Source: Paraburkholderia sp. BCC1885 (lineage in GTDB: Bacteria > Pseudomonadota > Gammaproteobacteria > Burkholderiales > Burkholderiaceae). Taken from it: a stretch of 64,000 nt of DNA. The stretch's first letter is position 1. The number at the start of each line of letters is the position of its first letter. The notes beneath the pieces were generated by a model that saw nothing but the letters and a program-made list of their open reading frames with translations, ran no database searches and was not told the DNA's origin. The position numbers and the translations under genes were made by a program. Shown piece by piece: positions 17,308-25,481 of this stretch. The stretch lies in the NCBI RefSeq assembly GCF_900996235.1, contig NZ_CAAJGM010000110.1:62001-126000 (forward strand), written 5' to 3'.

Positions 17308-18459
17308 ATGAAACATCGTGCGCAAGAGCTGACAGGGCTACGCGCTATCGCCGTGGCGATGGTCGTCGTGGGACACGCGCAGCGTTTGTTCGCCGGTGGT
17401 TATACCGGCCTTCTCAGGCCGCTAAGGCTGGTTTCCGATGGCCGTCTCGGCGTGCTGGTGTTTTTTGTTCTGAGCGGGTTTTTGATTACCAGCATCCTGC
17501 AGGCGGAGCTAAAGAGTACCGGCCGCATCCGGCTGCTGCCCTTTTATGTGAAACGGGCGCTGCGCATCTGGCCGGCTTTCTACACGTATCTGGCAGCCGT
17601 TGTGGTGTTGACGTTAATAGGCTGGACCGACGTCGACGGCCGCCAGTTCATGTTCGCCGCGCTGCACCTGTGGAATTATTCCGGTTTGGGGGGAATGTCC
17701 ACCATCAACACGCTTCACGCGGACGGCGCCTGGTATCTCGGCCATTTCTGGACGCTCGCGCTGGAAGAGCAGTTTTATTGGCTCTGGCCGCCACTGCTTT
17801 TTTATATCTGGCGCCGTAATAGCCAGCTCGTGCTGGTATTGCTGATTTTCCTCGTGCCGTTGATCCGCGTGGCCACGTATTTCGCTGCGCCGCAATTGCG
17901 CGGACAGCTCAGCATGATGTTCCACACCGGCATCGACCCGATCCTGATTGGCTGTTTCGTCGCGCTCAACAAGGAACGCATCGATGCATGGATTCGCTCA
18001 TGGCCCGGCGGCACGCGAATTCCCACGGCCATCGTGCTCGCGCTGTTTGTTCTGATGCCGCTCGCGGAAGCGCGGCTCGGCGGCTTCTGGAACGCTACTT
18101 ACGGAACGACGCTCGAAGCGGCGCTCGTCGGTATCGTGATCGTCGTGCTTTATTTTCAGAGCGATTTCTGGTGTTCGCGGCTGTTGCGAACCGCGCCGTT
18201 CGTTTTTCTCGGCACCATCTCGTTCAGCCTGTACCTTTGGCAGCAGCTCTTTGCGAATGTGAATCTGCCGATTCCGCACGCGTTTCCGCTCGGCATCCTG
18301 GAGGCGGTGGGCGCGGCGACGGCCAGTTACTATTTCGTCGAGGCGCCGTTCCTGCGTCTCAAGGACCGGTTGGCGAACCGGATGAAGCGATCGCCGGCGA
18401 GCGAGCCGGTTCTGTTGACACCCGTGTCCGATGGCATCGGACCAGAGGTGCTGGAATAA
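17308..18459 (+). CDS. Acyltransferase 3 family integral membrane protein
   Basis: A 383-residue membrane protein with about ten hydrophobic helices. It starts ELTGLRAIAVAMVVVGHA, the conserved Arg/His region of the acyltransferase 3 family (OafA/YrhL type), followed by GVLVFFVLSGFLIT and RALRIWPAFY, also family hallmarks. Members O-acetylate or acylate cell-surface sugars. It ends with a short cytoplasmic basic tail. No polysaccharide genes lie next to it. Upstream AT-rich sequence at 17175-17230 may hold the promoter. Confidence 0.9.
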   Translation: MKHRAQELTGLRAIAVAMVVVGHAQRLFAGGYTGLLRPLRLVSDGRLGVLVFFVLSGFLITSILQAELKSTGRIRLLPFYVKRALRIWPAFYTYLAAVVVLTLIGWTDVDGRQFMFAALHLWNYSGLGGMSTINTLHADGAWYLGHFWTLALEEQFYWLWPPLLFYIWRRNSQLVLVLLIFLVPLIRVATYFAAPQLRGQLSMMFHTGIDPILIGCFVALNKERIDAWIRSWPGGTRIPTAIVLALFVLMPLAEARLGGFWNATYGTTLEAALVGIVIVVLYFQSDFWCSRLLRTAPFVFLGTISFSLYLWQQLFANVNLPIPHAFPLGILEAVGAATASYYFVEAPFLRLKDRLANRMKRSPASEPVLLTPVSDGIGPEVLE

Positions 18460-18539
18460 AGAAATGCGATTCTGCGCGGCTACGCCCGCTTAAGCGGCTC
18501 TCCCTCCGGAGTACGCGAGGCGAAAGGCCAGGTGCTGGC

Positions 18540-18840
18540 GATTCGCCTCGCATTATCCCAAACCAGCCGGCCTGGGCGCCGGCATTCCCGCGACGATCCG
18601 TCAATCGACGACCTTGCTGCCGTGCTTCACGCCGCCGTCGGCGAGTTGTCCGGCTCGAATCCGTCACGCGCCGTGCTCAGCGAGATCGACATTGAAGGCG
18701 CGGTGCGTTGCGACACCGTGCGCAGCCAGCCACTGATCTCCAACCTGGTCGGCAATGCACTGGCGCACGGCGGGACGCTCGAGGTCTGCTCGAGCGCCGA
18801 AGCAGGGGCGTGCTTTACGGCCCGCATTCCGGGCGCCTGA
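18540..18840 (+). pseudogene. Decayed sensor histidine kinase fragment
   Basis: Only scraps of a histidine kinase survive. LGAGIPATIRQS is readable from 18572, then the frame changes near 18602-18607 to DDLAAVLHAAVGEL, which continues to LISNLVGNALAHG (the ATP-binding N box). The sequence then jumps straight to GGTLEVCSSAEAGACFTARIPGA, which is the last strand of a kinase domain. The G1 and G2 ATP-lid motifs that should lie between are missing, so an internal deletion joined two AHG-coding places. The open part runs 18532-18840, but no functional kinase could result. Confidence 0.75.
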
Positions 18841-18854
18841 ACGCTCGCCTGTCT

Positions 18855-19175
18855 TTACAGATAGCTGCAGACGTAGTCGAGCGTTTCGCTCACGTCGATA
18901 TCGAAGCGGATCTTGCCGGGCAGCGAGAAGGTGTCGCCCGCGCCATAGGTCTTCCACTCTTCGCTGCCTTCCAGACGCACGCGGCACTGGCCGGCCTGCA
19001 CTTCCATATGTTCCGGCGCATCGGTGCCGAAGTTGAGCGTGCCCGGCAGGATCACGCCGAGCGTCTTGCGCGAACCGTCGGCGAACAACACGGTATGCGA
19101 GACACACTTGCCGTCGAAGTAGACGTTGGCGCGTTTGATAACGGAAACCTGATCGAATTGCGTAGCGGCCGTCAT
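18855..19175 (-). CDS. ppnP: Pyrimidine/purine nucleoside phosphorylase PpnP (DUF1255)
   Basis: A 106-residue single-domain cupin. It shows [44 protein letters not shown] and the C-terminal [16 protein letters not shown], all characteristic of the PpnP/YaiE family. These enzymes phosphorolyse several nucleosides to the base and ribose 1-phosphate. The ATG at 19175 has AGGAAG upstream; the frame extends further but without coding character. It is convergent with the kinase remnant. Confidence 0.92.
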   Translation of the reverse strand: MTAATQFDQVSVIKRANVYFDGKCVSHTVLFADGSRKTLGVILPGTLNFGTDAPEHMEVQAGQCRVRLEGSEEWKTYGAGDTFSLPGKIRFDIDVSETLDYVCSYL

Positions 19176-19302
19176 GGCGGTCTTCCTATGGGTCAACGTG
19201 AATGGATGCAATGAATGCGCCGGCGCCGCACGGCGCGCCGGTTGGCGTGCCGGGTGCCGTGCCGGTGAGGCCAGCACGTCATCATACAGGCAGCCGCTGA
19301 CG

Positions 19303-20019
19303 CTACTCGGTGCGGCACCAACGGCCGGATTCCGGGCATAGCGTGACCGTTTCGCCGTTCAGGCGGACTTGCTCTTCGTCGAGTTGTTGCAGCACAGCGG
19401 CGGGTTCGATGTCGAATGTCACCTCGAGCGCCTGCGTGACCCGGGAATCTTCGATAGAAAGTTCCCACGTGAGGAAGATCTGCACGTTGTCCCCGTCGGG
19501 CGCGAAATCCGCTGTCTTGAAGACGCTGCTGCCGCGCGGAATGACGCCGTGCGGCTGGCCGGTATCGAAGATCACCACCGTGCCGCGGCGCAGCGCGATG
19601 CGCCGGTCTAGCGCGGGGAAATACAGGTCCATCCCCTTGTCGTCGCTCATGAACAGATTGCAGAACGCCGCGCCGCCATATTGCGCGGCGTCGTGGTGAT
19701 AGCGTGCGCCGCGGCAGGCCATCAGCGCCACGTCACTCGCGGCCAGCACGCCGGCCAGGCCGAGCGCACCGGTCCAATCGGACACGGCCTGGACGCAGTG
19801 CGAGTATTCCGGCCAGCGTGCGCGCGCCCGCGCTAACGGCATGACCTCGACATCGCCCGCTTCGAGGTTCATGTTCGACGCGATCTCTCTGCTCCAATCC
19901 GCCGCGAGACGTGCGGAGGGCGCGGGTACGTCGAGGGTGCCGGTGAGCACGACGTCGCTCACGCGCCGGCTGCGCAGAGCGTCGCCGCTGCAGAAAATCG
20001 AAGTCAGGGTATTTTGCAC
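19303..20019 (-). CDS. Hypothetical protein with 2-oxoglutarate/Fe(II) oxygenase-like motif
   Basis: A 238-residue soluble protein. The segment [20 protein letters not shown] gives an H-x-D-like pair around residues 108-110, followed about 50 residues later by [13 protein letters not shown]. This spacing resembles the H-x-D...H iron triad and the jelly-roll of 2-oxoglutarate-dependent oxygenases. A cupin-like reading is also possible. The N-terminal third ([18 protein letters not shown]) matches nothing I know. It lies next to the signalling island but is separated from the response regulator by about 100 bases on the same strand. Confidence 0.6.
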   Translation of the reverse strand: MQNTLTSIFCSGDALRSRRVSDVVLTGTLDVPAPSARLAADWSREIASNMNLEAGDVEVMPLARARARWPEYSHCVQAVSDWTGALGLAGVLAASDVALMACRGARYHHDAAQYGGAAFCNLFMSDDKGMDLYFPALDRRIALRRGTVVIFDTGQPHGVIPRGSSVFKTADFAPDGDNVQIFLTWELSIEDSRVTQALEVTFDIEPAAVLQQLDEEQVRLNGETVTLCPESGRWCRTE

Positions 20020-20123
20020 GTGATGCGCTTAAGGGTGAACGTATGCGTCATTGTGCACGCTATCACCTGTGATACCCGAGCCGCCGTCCATATGGCGCGC
20101 CCTGAGCGTGGTGATCGACGCTT

Positions 20124-21092
20124 TCAGGAGCAAAGTCCCAACGCCTTGGCTTGACGCCATTGCGCGCAGGTCTGCACACCCGGCTCGATCTCACGCGGAT
20201 CGATTCGGCTCCAGCAATAAAATGCCCCGGGCCATTCGGCAATCGGTGCAGGCGTCTCGAAGCGCAGGTCCGCAAGTCCCGCGCGATACGTCTGCGAAGG
20301 CCAGAACACCGGCATCACACGACGCGCCTCCATTTCTTTTAACAGCGCGGCGGCGCCCCCTTCGTCCATCAATACACTGCACTGGAATTTCCAGTCGCCG
20401 TCGGCCCACGCGAGGAAGATGCCCGGATTGCCGTCGACGTCGAACATCAGCACCGCATCCTGCTCCGGACGCCAGTAGTATTCGGCGATGCGTTCGGCCA
20501 CCACCACTTCGTTGATTGCCGCCTGGGTCCGCGGATCGCAGTAGGTCGACCCGACGTCATGCACGCTGATGTAGCCCCGTTGCGCACAGTGTTTGGCTTT
20601 CGCCTCCGCCAGCGCACTGGCCAGTTTGCGCGTCATCCCCGCATCGGTCTTCTTCAGATAGAAATCGATGAGCCCGTCATTGAACGCGGCAACCGCTTCC
20701 ACTTCGCCGGCCGCCCCTGTTAGCAGGATCTTCGTGCATGGAATGCTGCGAATGGAGGCGAGGAATTCGATGCCATCCACTTCGGGCATTTCGTAGTCCA
20801 CCACGACCGCCGCAATCGCCTCGAATCGCACGTCGTCCATCAATACGTCGCGACCGATTGCGCTCCCACCCTTCTTCTCGAACTCCGAATAGTCCGCACC
20901 CGACAGCTTGCTAGGCGCGATCCGCTCAGAGCGGGCCAGGATGAAGCTCAGGGCTTCGCGCGGCTTCGTGAAGAACCGGTTCAGATGTTCGTCCGGAAAA
21001 ATTCCCTGCAATGCATGAAGAAAATCAGCACTGTCGTCGAGAAAGACCGTGGTCACGGGATACAGAACCGGCTGTCTCACAAAGCTACTCAT
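20124..21092 (-). CDS. Atypical response regulator, LqsR/PhcQ-like
   Basis: A 322-residue protein with a receiver domain. Visible are the acidic pair LDD (Asp19-20), the phosphoacceptor in VVVDYEMPEVDGIEF (Asp99), the Thr of LLTGAAGE (Thr125) and the Lys of DFYLKK (147-148). The distance from the acidic pair to the acceptor is about 80 residues instead of about 40, so roughly 35-40 residues are inserted. LLTGAAGEVEAVAAFNDGLIDFYLKK resembles the LqsR/PhcQ quorum-sensing regulators (TGxADxxxAxxAFNxGxIDxFIxK). The C-terminal 170 residues carry no DNA-binding motif I can see. GAGGAA precedes the start. A thioesterase gene diverges from it. Confidence 0.8.
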   Translation of the reverse strand: MSSFVRQPVLYPVTTVFLDDSADFLHALQGIFPDEHLNRFFTKPREALSFILARSERIAPSKLSGADYSEFEKKGGSAIGRDVLMDDVRFEAIAAVVVDYEMPEVDGIEFLASIRSIPCTKILLTGAAGEVEAVAAFNDGLIDFYLKKTDAGMTRKLASALAEAKAKHCAQRGYISVHDVGSTYCDPRTQAAINEVVVAERIAEYYWRPEQDAVLMFDVDGNPGIFLAWADGDWKFQCSVLMDEGGAAALLKEMEARRVMPVFWPSQTYRAGLADLRFETPAPIAEWPGAFYCWSRIDPREIEPGVQTCAQWRQAKALGLCS

Positions 21093-21152
21093 ACATTCCT
21101 CGAAAAGCGTGTTTACGGGTACAGATAAACAATTGGCAGAACAAAATAATGT

Positions 21153-21173
21153 CTTCCTCCACTTAGGAGGAAG
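21153..21173. promoter_or_regulatory. Perfect inverted repeat CTTCCTCC-N5-GGAGGAAG between response regulator and thioesterase
   Basis: Eight-base arms with a five-base loop (ACTTA), in the 124-base divergent intergenic region. It lies 61 bases upstream of the response-regulator start and 44 upstream of the thioesterase start. It could be an operator serving both genes or a leader hairpin. The GGAGG in one arm could also sequester or mimic a ribosome-binding site. Confidence 0.55.
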
Positions 21174-21216
21174 GCGTGGCTGCCGCTAGCAGCCTATTAA
21201 GATTCAGGAGTTTTTC

Positions 21217-21714
21217 ATGTTCGTTCGAGATGCGATTCCCCAGGTTCTCTCGCGCGGTACCGCACTGCTTTCGCAGCAAATGCTGAGCGGCACGACTAAG
21301 AAAACGTTTCACCATGCAATCGATGTCTATCTCAAGGACTCTAATGCCTTTATGAATACCTATTTTGCGCGTTACTTCGAATGGCAAGGCGTGTGTCGTG
21401 AACGCTGGTTCCATGATTGCGTACACAACAACCTCCTTGCAGCAGGTGGCATGTTCGTCACGAAACGCGCACACCAGGAATACGTCCACGAGACTTTCCC
21501 GTTTCAACGCGTGGACTGCTACCTTAATACGTTCCAGGTGCGGCAATGTTCGGCCTACCTGCTGTTCCGCTTTTGTGTGGACGGCAATCCGGTCTCAATG
21601 GGTTATCAACAGATCCTGTTCACCGACACCAACCGGCGCATTCAGCGCTTTCCGGCCGGAATCATCGAACGGGTCAAAGAGTATGAACTTGTCATGCCGT
21701 CGAACCTGAGCTAA
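21217..21714 (+). CDS. Hot-dog fold acyl thioesterase (WQGxCRE type)
   Basis: A 165-residue protein with the pattern DSNAFMNTYFARYFEWQGVCRERWF (described here in part; residues 41-65). The YFxWQGxCRE core is a hallmark of hot-dog thioesterases related to 4-hydroxybenzoyl-CoA and enediyne-polyene thioesterases, which release acyl chains from CoA or carrier protein. AGGAG lies seven bases before the ATG. The gene overlaps the end of the convergent sensor kinase by four bases and diverges from the response regulator, so it is locked inside a two-component locus. The substrate is unknown. A role in making or trimming the fatty-acid-derived signal sensed by the kinase is an inference. Confidence 0.8.
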   Translation: MFVRDAIPQVLSRGTALLSQQMLSGTTKKTFHHAIDVYLKDSNAFMNTYFARYFEWQGVCRERWFHDCVHNNLLAAGGMFVTKRAHQEYVHETFPFQRVDCYLNTFQVRQCSAYLLFRFCVDGNPVSMGYQQILFTDTNRRIQRFPAGIIERVKEYELVMPSNLS

Positions 21715-23171
21715 CTGACATAGTCCTGCCGCTTGCTGTACCAGCGGTGGGGTCTAACAGGCGGGCCGCGCTGTGCGCGGTCCGCCGACGAACCCGGCTC
21801 CGGCAACCGGAGCGTAAACGTAGTGTGTTCGAACGGCACCGATTCGCACGAGATGCTACCCGAAAACACCTCGCACACACGGCGGCAAAATACGAGGCCC
21901 ATGCCCGCGCCGTGCCCATGCGACTTGGTCGAATAGAACGGATCGAAGATATGCGGCAGCACGTCGGCCGCGATGCCCGGCCCCGTGTCACGAAAGTTCA
22001 GCACGCAAAAGCCGTTATCCTGATGCGCACTGATCTCGATCCTTCCCGTGCCGCTTTCCCTGATCGCATACAAGGCGTTCTTGAGCAGATTGAAAATGAC
22101 GAAGACGATCAGCGAATCCGAACCGGAAAAGCGCAGCAGCGGATTGATCGCCGCGACGTACACGAGATTGCGCTCGCCCGGATGAAACGGAAAGCGCTCC
22201 AGCGCCGAATCGATACAGGCGCGGATCGAATGAGGCGCGAAGCTCCTCGGGTCCAGCCTGTCCAGGGTAAACGACGCCAGCGACATCTCGACCACTGTGC
22301 TGGTGCTTTCAACCTGGCGCCGTATTGCAGAGGCCAGACCGGCCAGGCGCTCGGATTGCCCCGGATAGAGGCCTTCGTTCACCAGCCGGTGCTGCACGGC
22401 CAGATGGTAGCCGCGTAGCAATTCCGGCAGCACGGTGCCGATTTCCTCCGCATGCATGCCGATTGCCGCCAGCGGCGTAGCGACCTCATGCGCCACCGTG
22501 GCCGCCAGCAGGAATGGCCTCATCAAGCCGTGGCGAACGATGGTGATGCCCAGAATGCCGAGCCCCACGGCAATGAAGATCACCCCCGGCGGGTAAAACG
22601 TAATGCCGTAATTCACGACATAGTCCACCGCCGCAACCGAATACAGGCACAGGCTGAGCAGACACAGGTCGAGCAAACGGCGCCGCGCCTTGCCGCGCAC
22701 CTGGCGCTTTGCCGTGATCAGCAGCCAGCCGCTGCGGCAGGCGAGCAAAACGGTCTGCAGGACGTGTACGGGATGCAACGGGCCGGCTTTCGGATAAGGC
22801 CCGAAGAAATGCATCTCGAAGCCGGCGACGACCTCGTCGCCGCTGAGCAGCAGAATGGCCAGAAACGCCGACAGCCCGTATGAAATGAACAGCAGGCGGC
22901 GCTCGCCGCGCCGTCCCGCCACTTCCGTGACGAAATGGTAGAAAGTGGTCGGTAAAAACAGGATGAACAGATAGCCCAGCTTGACCAGCGGACCGGCGAT
23001 GTCGGCACTGGTGGTCTGAAACAGGAACGCCCACGTGCCTTGCCATGCGAAGGTGGTCACACACATCAGCGCAAACGGCATGGAAAGGCGCGTCACGCCC
23101 TCGGTGAGCAGCACGTATAGCCCGAACCCCAAAAACAATGCGGAGACGAAGGCAGGCAATATCGAGTACAT
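21711..23171 (-). CDS. 7TM sensor histidine kinase, LqsS/PhcS-like
   Basis: A 486-residue protein starting at ATG 23171. The first 215 residues form about seven hydrophobic helices with no large periplasmic loop, as in 7TM-type kinases. The dimerisation segment reads LLAATVAHEVATPLAAIG with the phosphorylated His at residue 228. VIFNLLKNALYAI is the N box, FRDTGPGIA the G1 box, FDPFYSTK the F box and GMGLVFCRRV the G2 box. The membrane part and the AHEVATPLAAIGMH pattern recall the LqsS, PhcS and CqsS kinases that sense diffusible ketone or ester signals. A lux-box-like palindrome lies 207 bases upstream on the same strand. Confidence 0.85.
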   Translation of the reverse strand: MYSILPAFVSALFLGFGLYVLLTEGVTRLSMPFALMCVTTFAWQGTWAFLFQTTSADIAGPLVKLGYLFILFLPTTFYHFVTEVAGRRGERRLLFISYGLSAFLAILLLSGDEVVAGFEMHFFGPYPKAGPLHPVHVLQTVLLACRSGWLLITAKRQVRGKARRRLLDLCLLSLCLYSVAAVDYVVNYGITFYPPGVIFIAVGLGILGITIVRHGLMRPFLLAATVAHEVATPLAAIGMHAEEIGTVLPELLRGYHLAVQHRLVNEGLYPGQSERLAGLASAIRRQVESTSTVVEMSLASFTLDRLDPRSFAPHSIRACIDSALERFPFHPGERNLVYVAAINPLLRFSGSDSLIVFVIFNLLKNALYAIRESGTGRIEISAHQDNGFCVLNFRDTGPGIAADVLPHIFDPFYSTKSHGHGAGMGLVFCRRVCEVFSGSISCESVPFEHTTFTLRLPEPGSSADRAQRGPPVRPHRWYSKRQDYVS

Positions 23172-23800
23172 GGCGCTCTTGTTAGCGTTTTCGCTGTTGT
23201 GACCAGTTGTGGTGGTTTGGCGCGGCCGCCGCAAAAATGAAACCGGAAAATCGACCCCGATCGGTCATGTGCGCTACACAAATCGTATCATCCCGGCCGC
23301 TGCAACCCGCCGTGAAACCGCCGCCAACCCCGGACAGGCATTTGCAGGAGCGTATTACAGGCACGTAGTGGAGAGGTAACTGTCAATGTTGACAGGCATG
23401 CCGAGGAAATTCGTTTCTGCGTGGCTCGGCGCTTCATTGAATGGAGATTGAAAACCCGCTCAATTTTGTTTATAAGTGAACTCTGACGTGGTTTAAACCG
23501 AAAAGCGCACCGACTGCAGGTTCGGCCCGATGATGCGATACTCGCGTCATTCTGTTTACAGGCGTGTTTTAGTGCGCACCTGACGCTTTTAGCGCTGCCT
23601 CGCGCCGCTGCCGTCGGTCTCGTGTCAAGGGTCGATTACACGTGAATCAGCTGTAACCCGGTCAGCACATGCCCGGAAACAAATATATAGGCCAACAGGC
23701 GACCACGGATGATGTATCGGCGAGGGTTTCATGGGGACGGGCAGGCTGTTCGCCGGGTTTGCGGCGACCCATTGCAGCTCGACGTCGCTACGGGGGAGTG
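23172..23800. other. Long intergenic region (629 bases) between kinase and LuxR genes
   Basis: There is no convincing gene. It contains lux-box-like site A, a 10-bp palindrome GGTTTAAACC at 23490-23499 and AT-rich patches at 23455-23475 and 23675-23695. The LuxR frame is open back to 23669 but only becomes coding-like after 23800. Promoters for both flanking genes must lie here, leaving room for a long leader or a small RNA. Confidence 0.5.
23378..23397 (-). promoter_or_regulatory. Lux-box-like site A, facing the sensor kinase
   Basis: The core CTGTCAA-TG-TTGACAG is a perfect inverted repeat (23380-23395). Read on the minus strand it continues CTGTCAACATTGACAGTTAC. This matches site B at 10 of 10 positions in TTGACAGTTA and also keeps CTGTCA. 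It fits a LuxR-type dyad (CTG-N10-CAG). The shared asymmetric flank GTTA gives it an orientation toward the kinase gene. Confidence 0.6.
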
Positions 23801-24523
23801 ATGATGGACCCACGCTTTCATGATGCTTACCAGCGTTTTCTCGCTGCGAAAGATGAGGATCAGCTCTTCGAGCAGATCGCTGCATTCGCGGCGCAGCTCG
23901 GGTTCGAATACTGCTGTTACGGAATCCGCCTGGCAGTGCCCGTGTCGAAGCCAGTGGTAGCCATCTTCGATACCTACCCGGAAGGGTGGATGGAGCACTA
24001 TCAGAAGAGCAGCTTTCTCGACATCGATCCCACGGTGCGTGCAGGCATGCGCGGCTCGGAACTGATTGTCTGGCCTGAATCCACGGAGGGTGATGCCAGG
24101 AGGCTATGGTCCGACGCTTACGATTTCGGGCTAAAAGTGGGCGCCGCGCAATCGAGCTGGGCCGCTCAGGGCGCGTTCGGACTTCTGACGTTGTCGCGCC
24201 CGGCGGATTCGCTGAAGGAAACCGAGGTCGACGCATTGACGTTGCCCATGAGTTGGCTCGCAAATGTGTCGCACACGCTCATGAGCCGCTTCCTGGTGCC
24301 GGCGCTCGCGCCGGAAAGCTCGGCGACGCTGACGCTGCGCGAACGCGAGGTGCTGTGCTGGACCGGCGAAGGCAAGACCTCCTACGAGATCGGGCAGATC
24401 CTCAATATCTCCGAACGCACCGTCAATTTCCACGTCAATAACGTGTTGCTGAAGCTGGCGGCGACGAACAAGACACAGGCGGTCGTCAAGGCCATTGCGA
24501 TGGGCCTGATCTATACCGGCTGA
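23801..24523 (+). CDS. LuxR-family quorum-sensing regulator with AHL-binding domain
   Basis: A 240-residue protein. Starts at 23801 or 23804 follow GGGGGAG. The N-terminal autoinducer-binding domain keeps the ligand-pocket residues of LuxR/TraR. Trp63 and Tyr67 lie in WMEHY, Asp76-Pro77 in DIDP and Trp91 in VWPE, with the same spacing as W57, Y61, D70, P71 and W85 of TraR numbering. The C-terminal helix-turn-helix LTLREREVLCWTGEGKTSYE...ISERTVNFHVNN...LAATNKTQAV is complete. It should bind an acyl-homoserine lactone and activate lux-box promoters. No luxI synthase gene is visible in the window, so it is either a LuxR solo or has lost its partner. Confidence 0.93.
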   Translation: MMDPRFHDAYQRFLAAKDEDQLFEQIAAFAAQLGFEYCCYGIRLAVPVSKPVVAIFDTYPEGWMEHYQKSSFLDIDPTVRAGMRGSELIVWPESTEGDARRLWSDAYDFGLKVGAAQSSWAAQGAFGLLTLSRPADSLKETEVDALTLPMSWLANVSHTLMSRFLVPALAPESSATLTLREREVLCWTGEGKTSYEIGQILNISERTVNFHVNNVLLKLAATNKTQAVVKAIAMGLIYTG

Positions 24524-24731
24524 GAACGCGGTTGAATGTGCGGTTGAATCCGCTTATTGCCTGAATAGCTGACTCAGTCAATCAAATCGCAATGGGATCT
24601 TAAGGGACGCTGCTAAGGCACATGCCGCCAATTAAATTAAGAGAGATTTCCGGCGAATTTAAGCTGATTACATTCGCCATGCTGTTGAATGACACCGCTA
24701 TACGGCGCGATTCCCCTGCCGGCGCATTGTA

Positions 24732-25070
24732 TTAACGGCAGCGGTCTCGCGCCAATAAGGCCAACCGCGAACGGGCGCCGAGTTCCTGGTCGTAATTGGA
24801 GAGGCAGCCCTCCAGATTGCGCGTGACAGGAAACGTTGCGACGGCACGCGTGTTCGCGCCGCCCGATTCCAACGACTGGGGAAGCTCCCGGGTGAAATGG
24901 ATGACTCGCGCGTTGGTGCGGGTGACCTGCAACTCGCCTTCGTCGACCAGCACGCGCAGCATGCCGAGGATCGTCACGCGCGAAACGGAAAAAACATGGG
25001 CCAGTTGGGTCGCCGTGTATTTTTGGCCGCATTGCATGCGGTTCAGCAGCGAGATCTTTGTCAGTGTCAT
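24732..25070 (-). CDS. Small winged-helix DNA-binding protein
   Basis: A 112-residue protein from ATG 25070, with GAGG five bases upstream. The open frame extends further but is Arg/Pro-rich. Residues 1-65 read MTLTKISLLNRMQCGQKYTA, TQLAHVFSVSRVTILGMLRVLV and a wing DEGELQVTRTNARVIHFTR. This is a compact helix-turn-helix with wing, like small MarR/GntR-type domains without an effector domain. The tail has no recognisable fold. It lies convergent to the LuxR gene and downstream of lux-box-like site B. By position it is the counterpart of rsaL in lasR-rsaL-lasI loci, although the sequence is not RsaL-like. Confidence 0.65.
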   Translation of the reverse strand: MTLTKISLLNRMQCGQKYTATQLAHVFSVSRVTILGMLRVLVDEGELQVTRTNARVIHFTRELPQSLESGGANTRAVATFPVTRNLEGCLSNYDQELGARSRLALLARDRCR

Positions 25071-25375
25071 GGAGCCTCGAAGCCAACTGGTATCGACACG
25101 CGGCTGGATGCGCGCATCTTTACAAAACACCAACGTCCGCGCGATGTGCGCCTTCCGCGTTGCGGCATGCCCGTCGTGACGCTCGTCACGCGGGCTGCTC
25201 GCCATTCTTATGATGCTCTCAGGTTCCAACAGCCCTCGGTAAGGCTCGAAACTTTCCTTGCGCCGCGCCCGCGGTGGGCGGAACAGCTCCAATGCCAATC
25301 CGGACGGGCTTTCGCCGCCCCGGCTCGTCAACCGGTCCACGCACGCCGATTATGCGGGACGACTATCGGACGGAT

Positions 25376-25395
25376 AACTGTCAACAATGACAGTT
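25376..25395 (-). promoter_or_regulatory. Lux-box-like site B, facing the small regulator
   Basis: AACTGTCA-ACAA-TGACAGTT is a perfect inverted repeat with eight-base arms. On the minus strand it reads AACTGTCATTGTTGACAGTT followed by A, giving the same CTGTCAnnnTTGACAGTTA as site A. It lies 306 bases upstream of the winged-helix gene start, on that gene's strand. Confidence 0.6.
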
Positions 25396-25481
25396 CCATC
25401 AAAAGGCCGGAAATGATGCGGTGGGCCTCCTGCACTAAATTGATCGGTAACTTTGACCCGACTCGCCCGGTGTCATCCCTC

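Noticed and set aside
24528..24549. Direct repeat GCGGTTGAAT x2 after the LuxR gene
   Set aside because: Two copies only, no link to a mobile element or integration site.
24570..24580. Short palindrome TGACTCAGTCA after the LuxR gene
   Set aside because: Eleven bases with no shared copy elsewhere that I can see and no T-run; too short to call a site or terminator.
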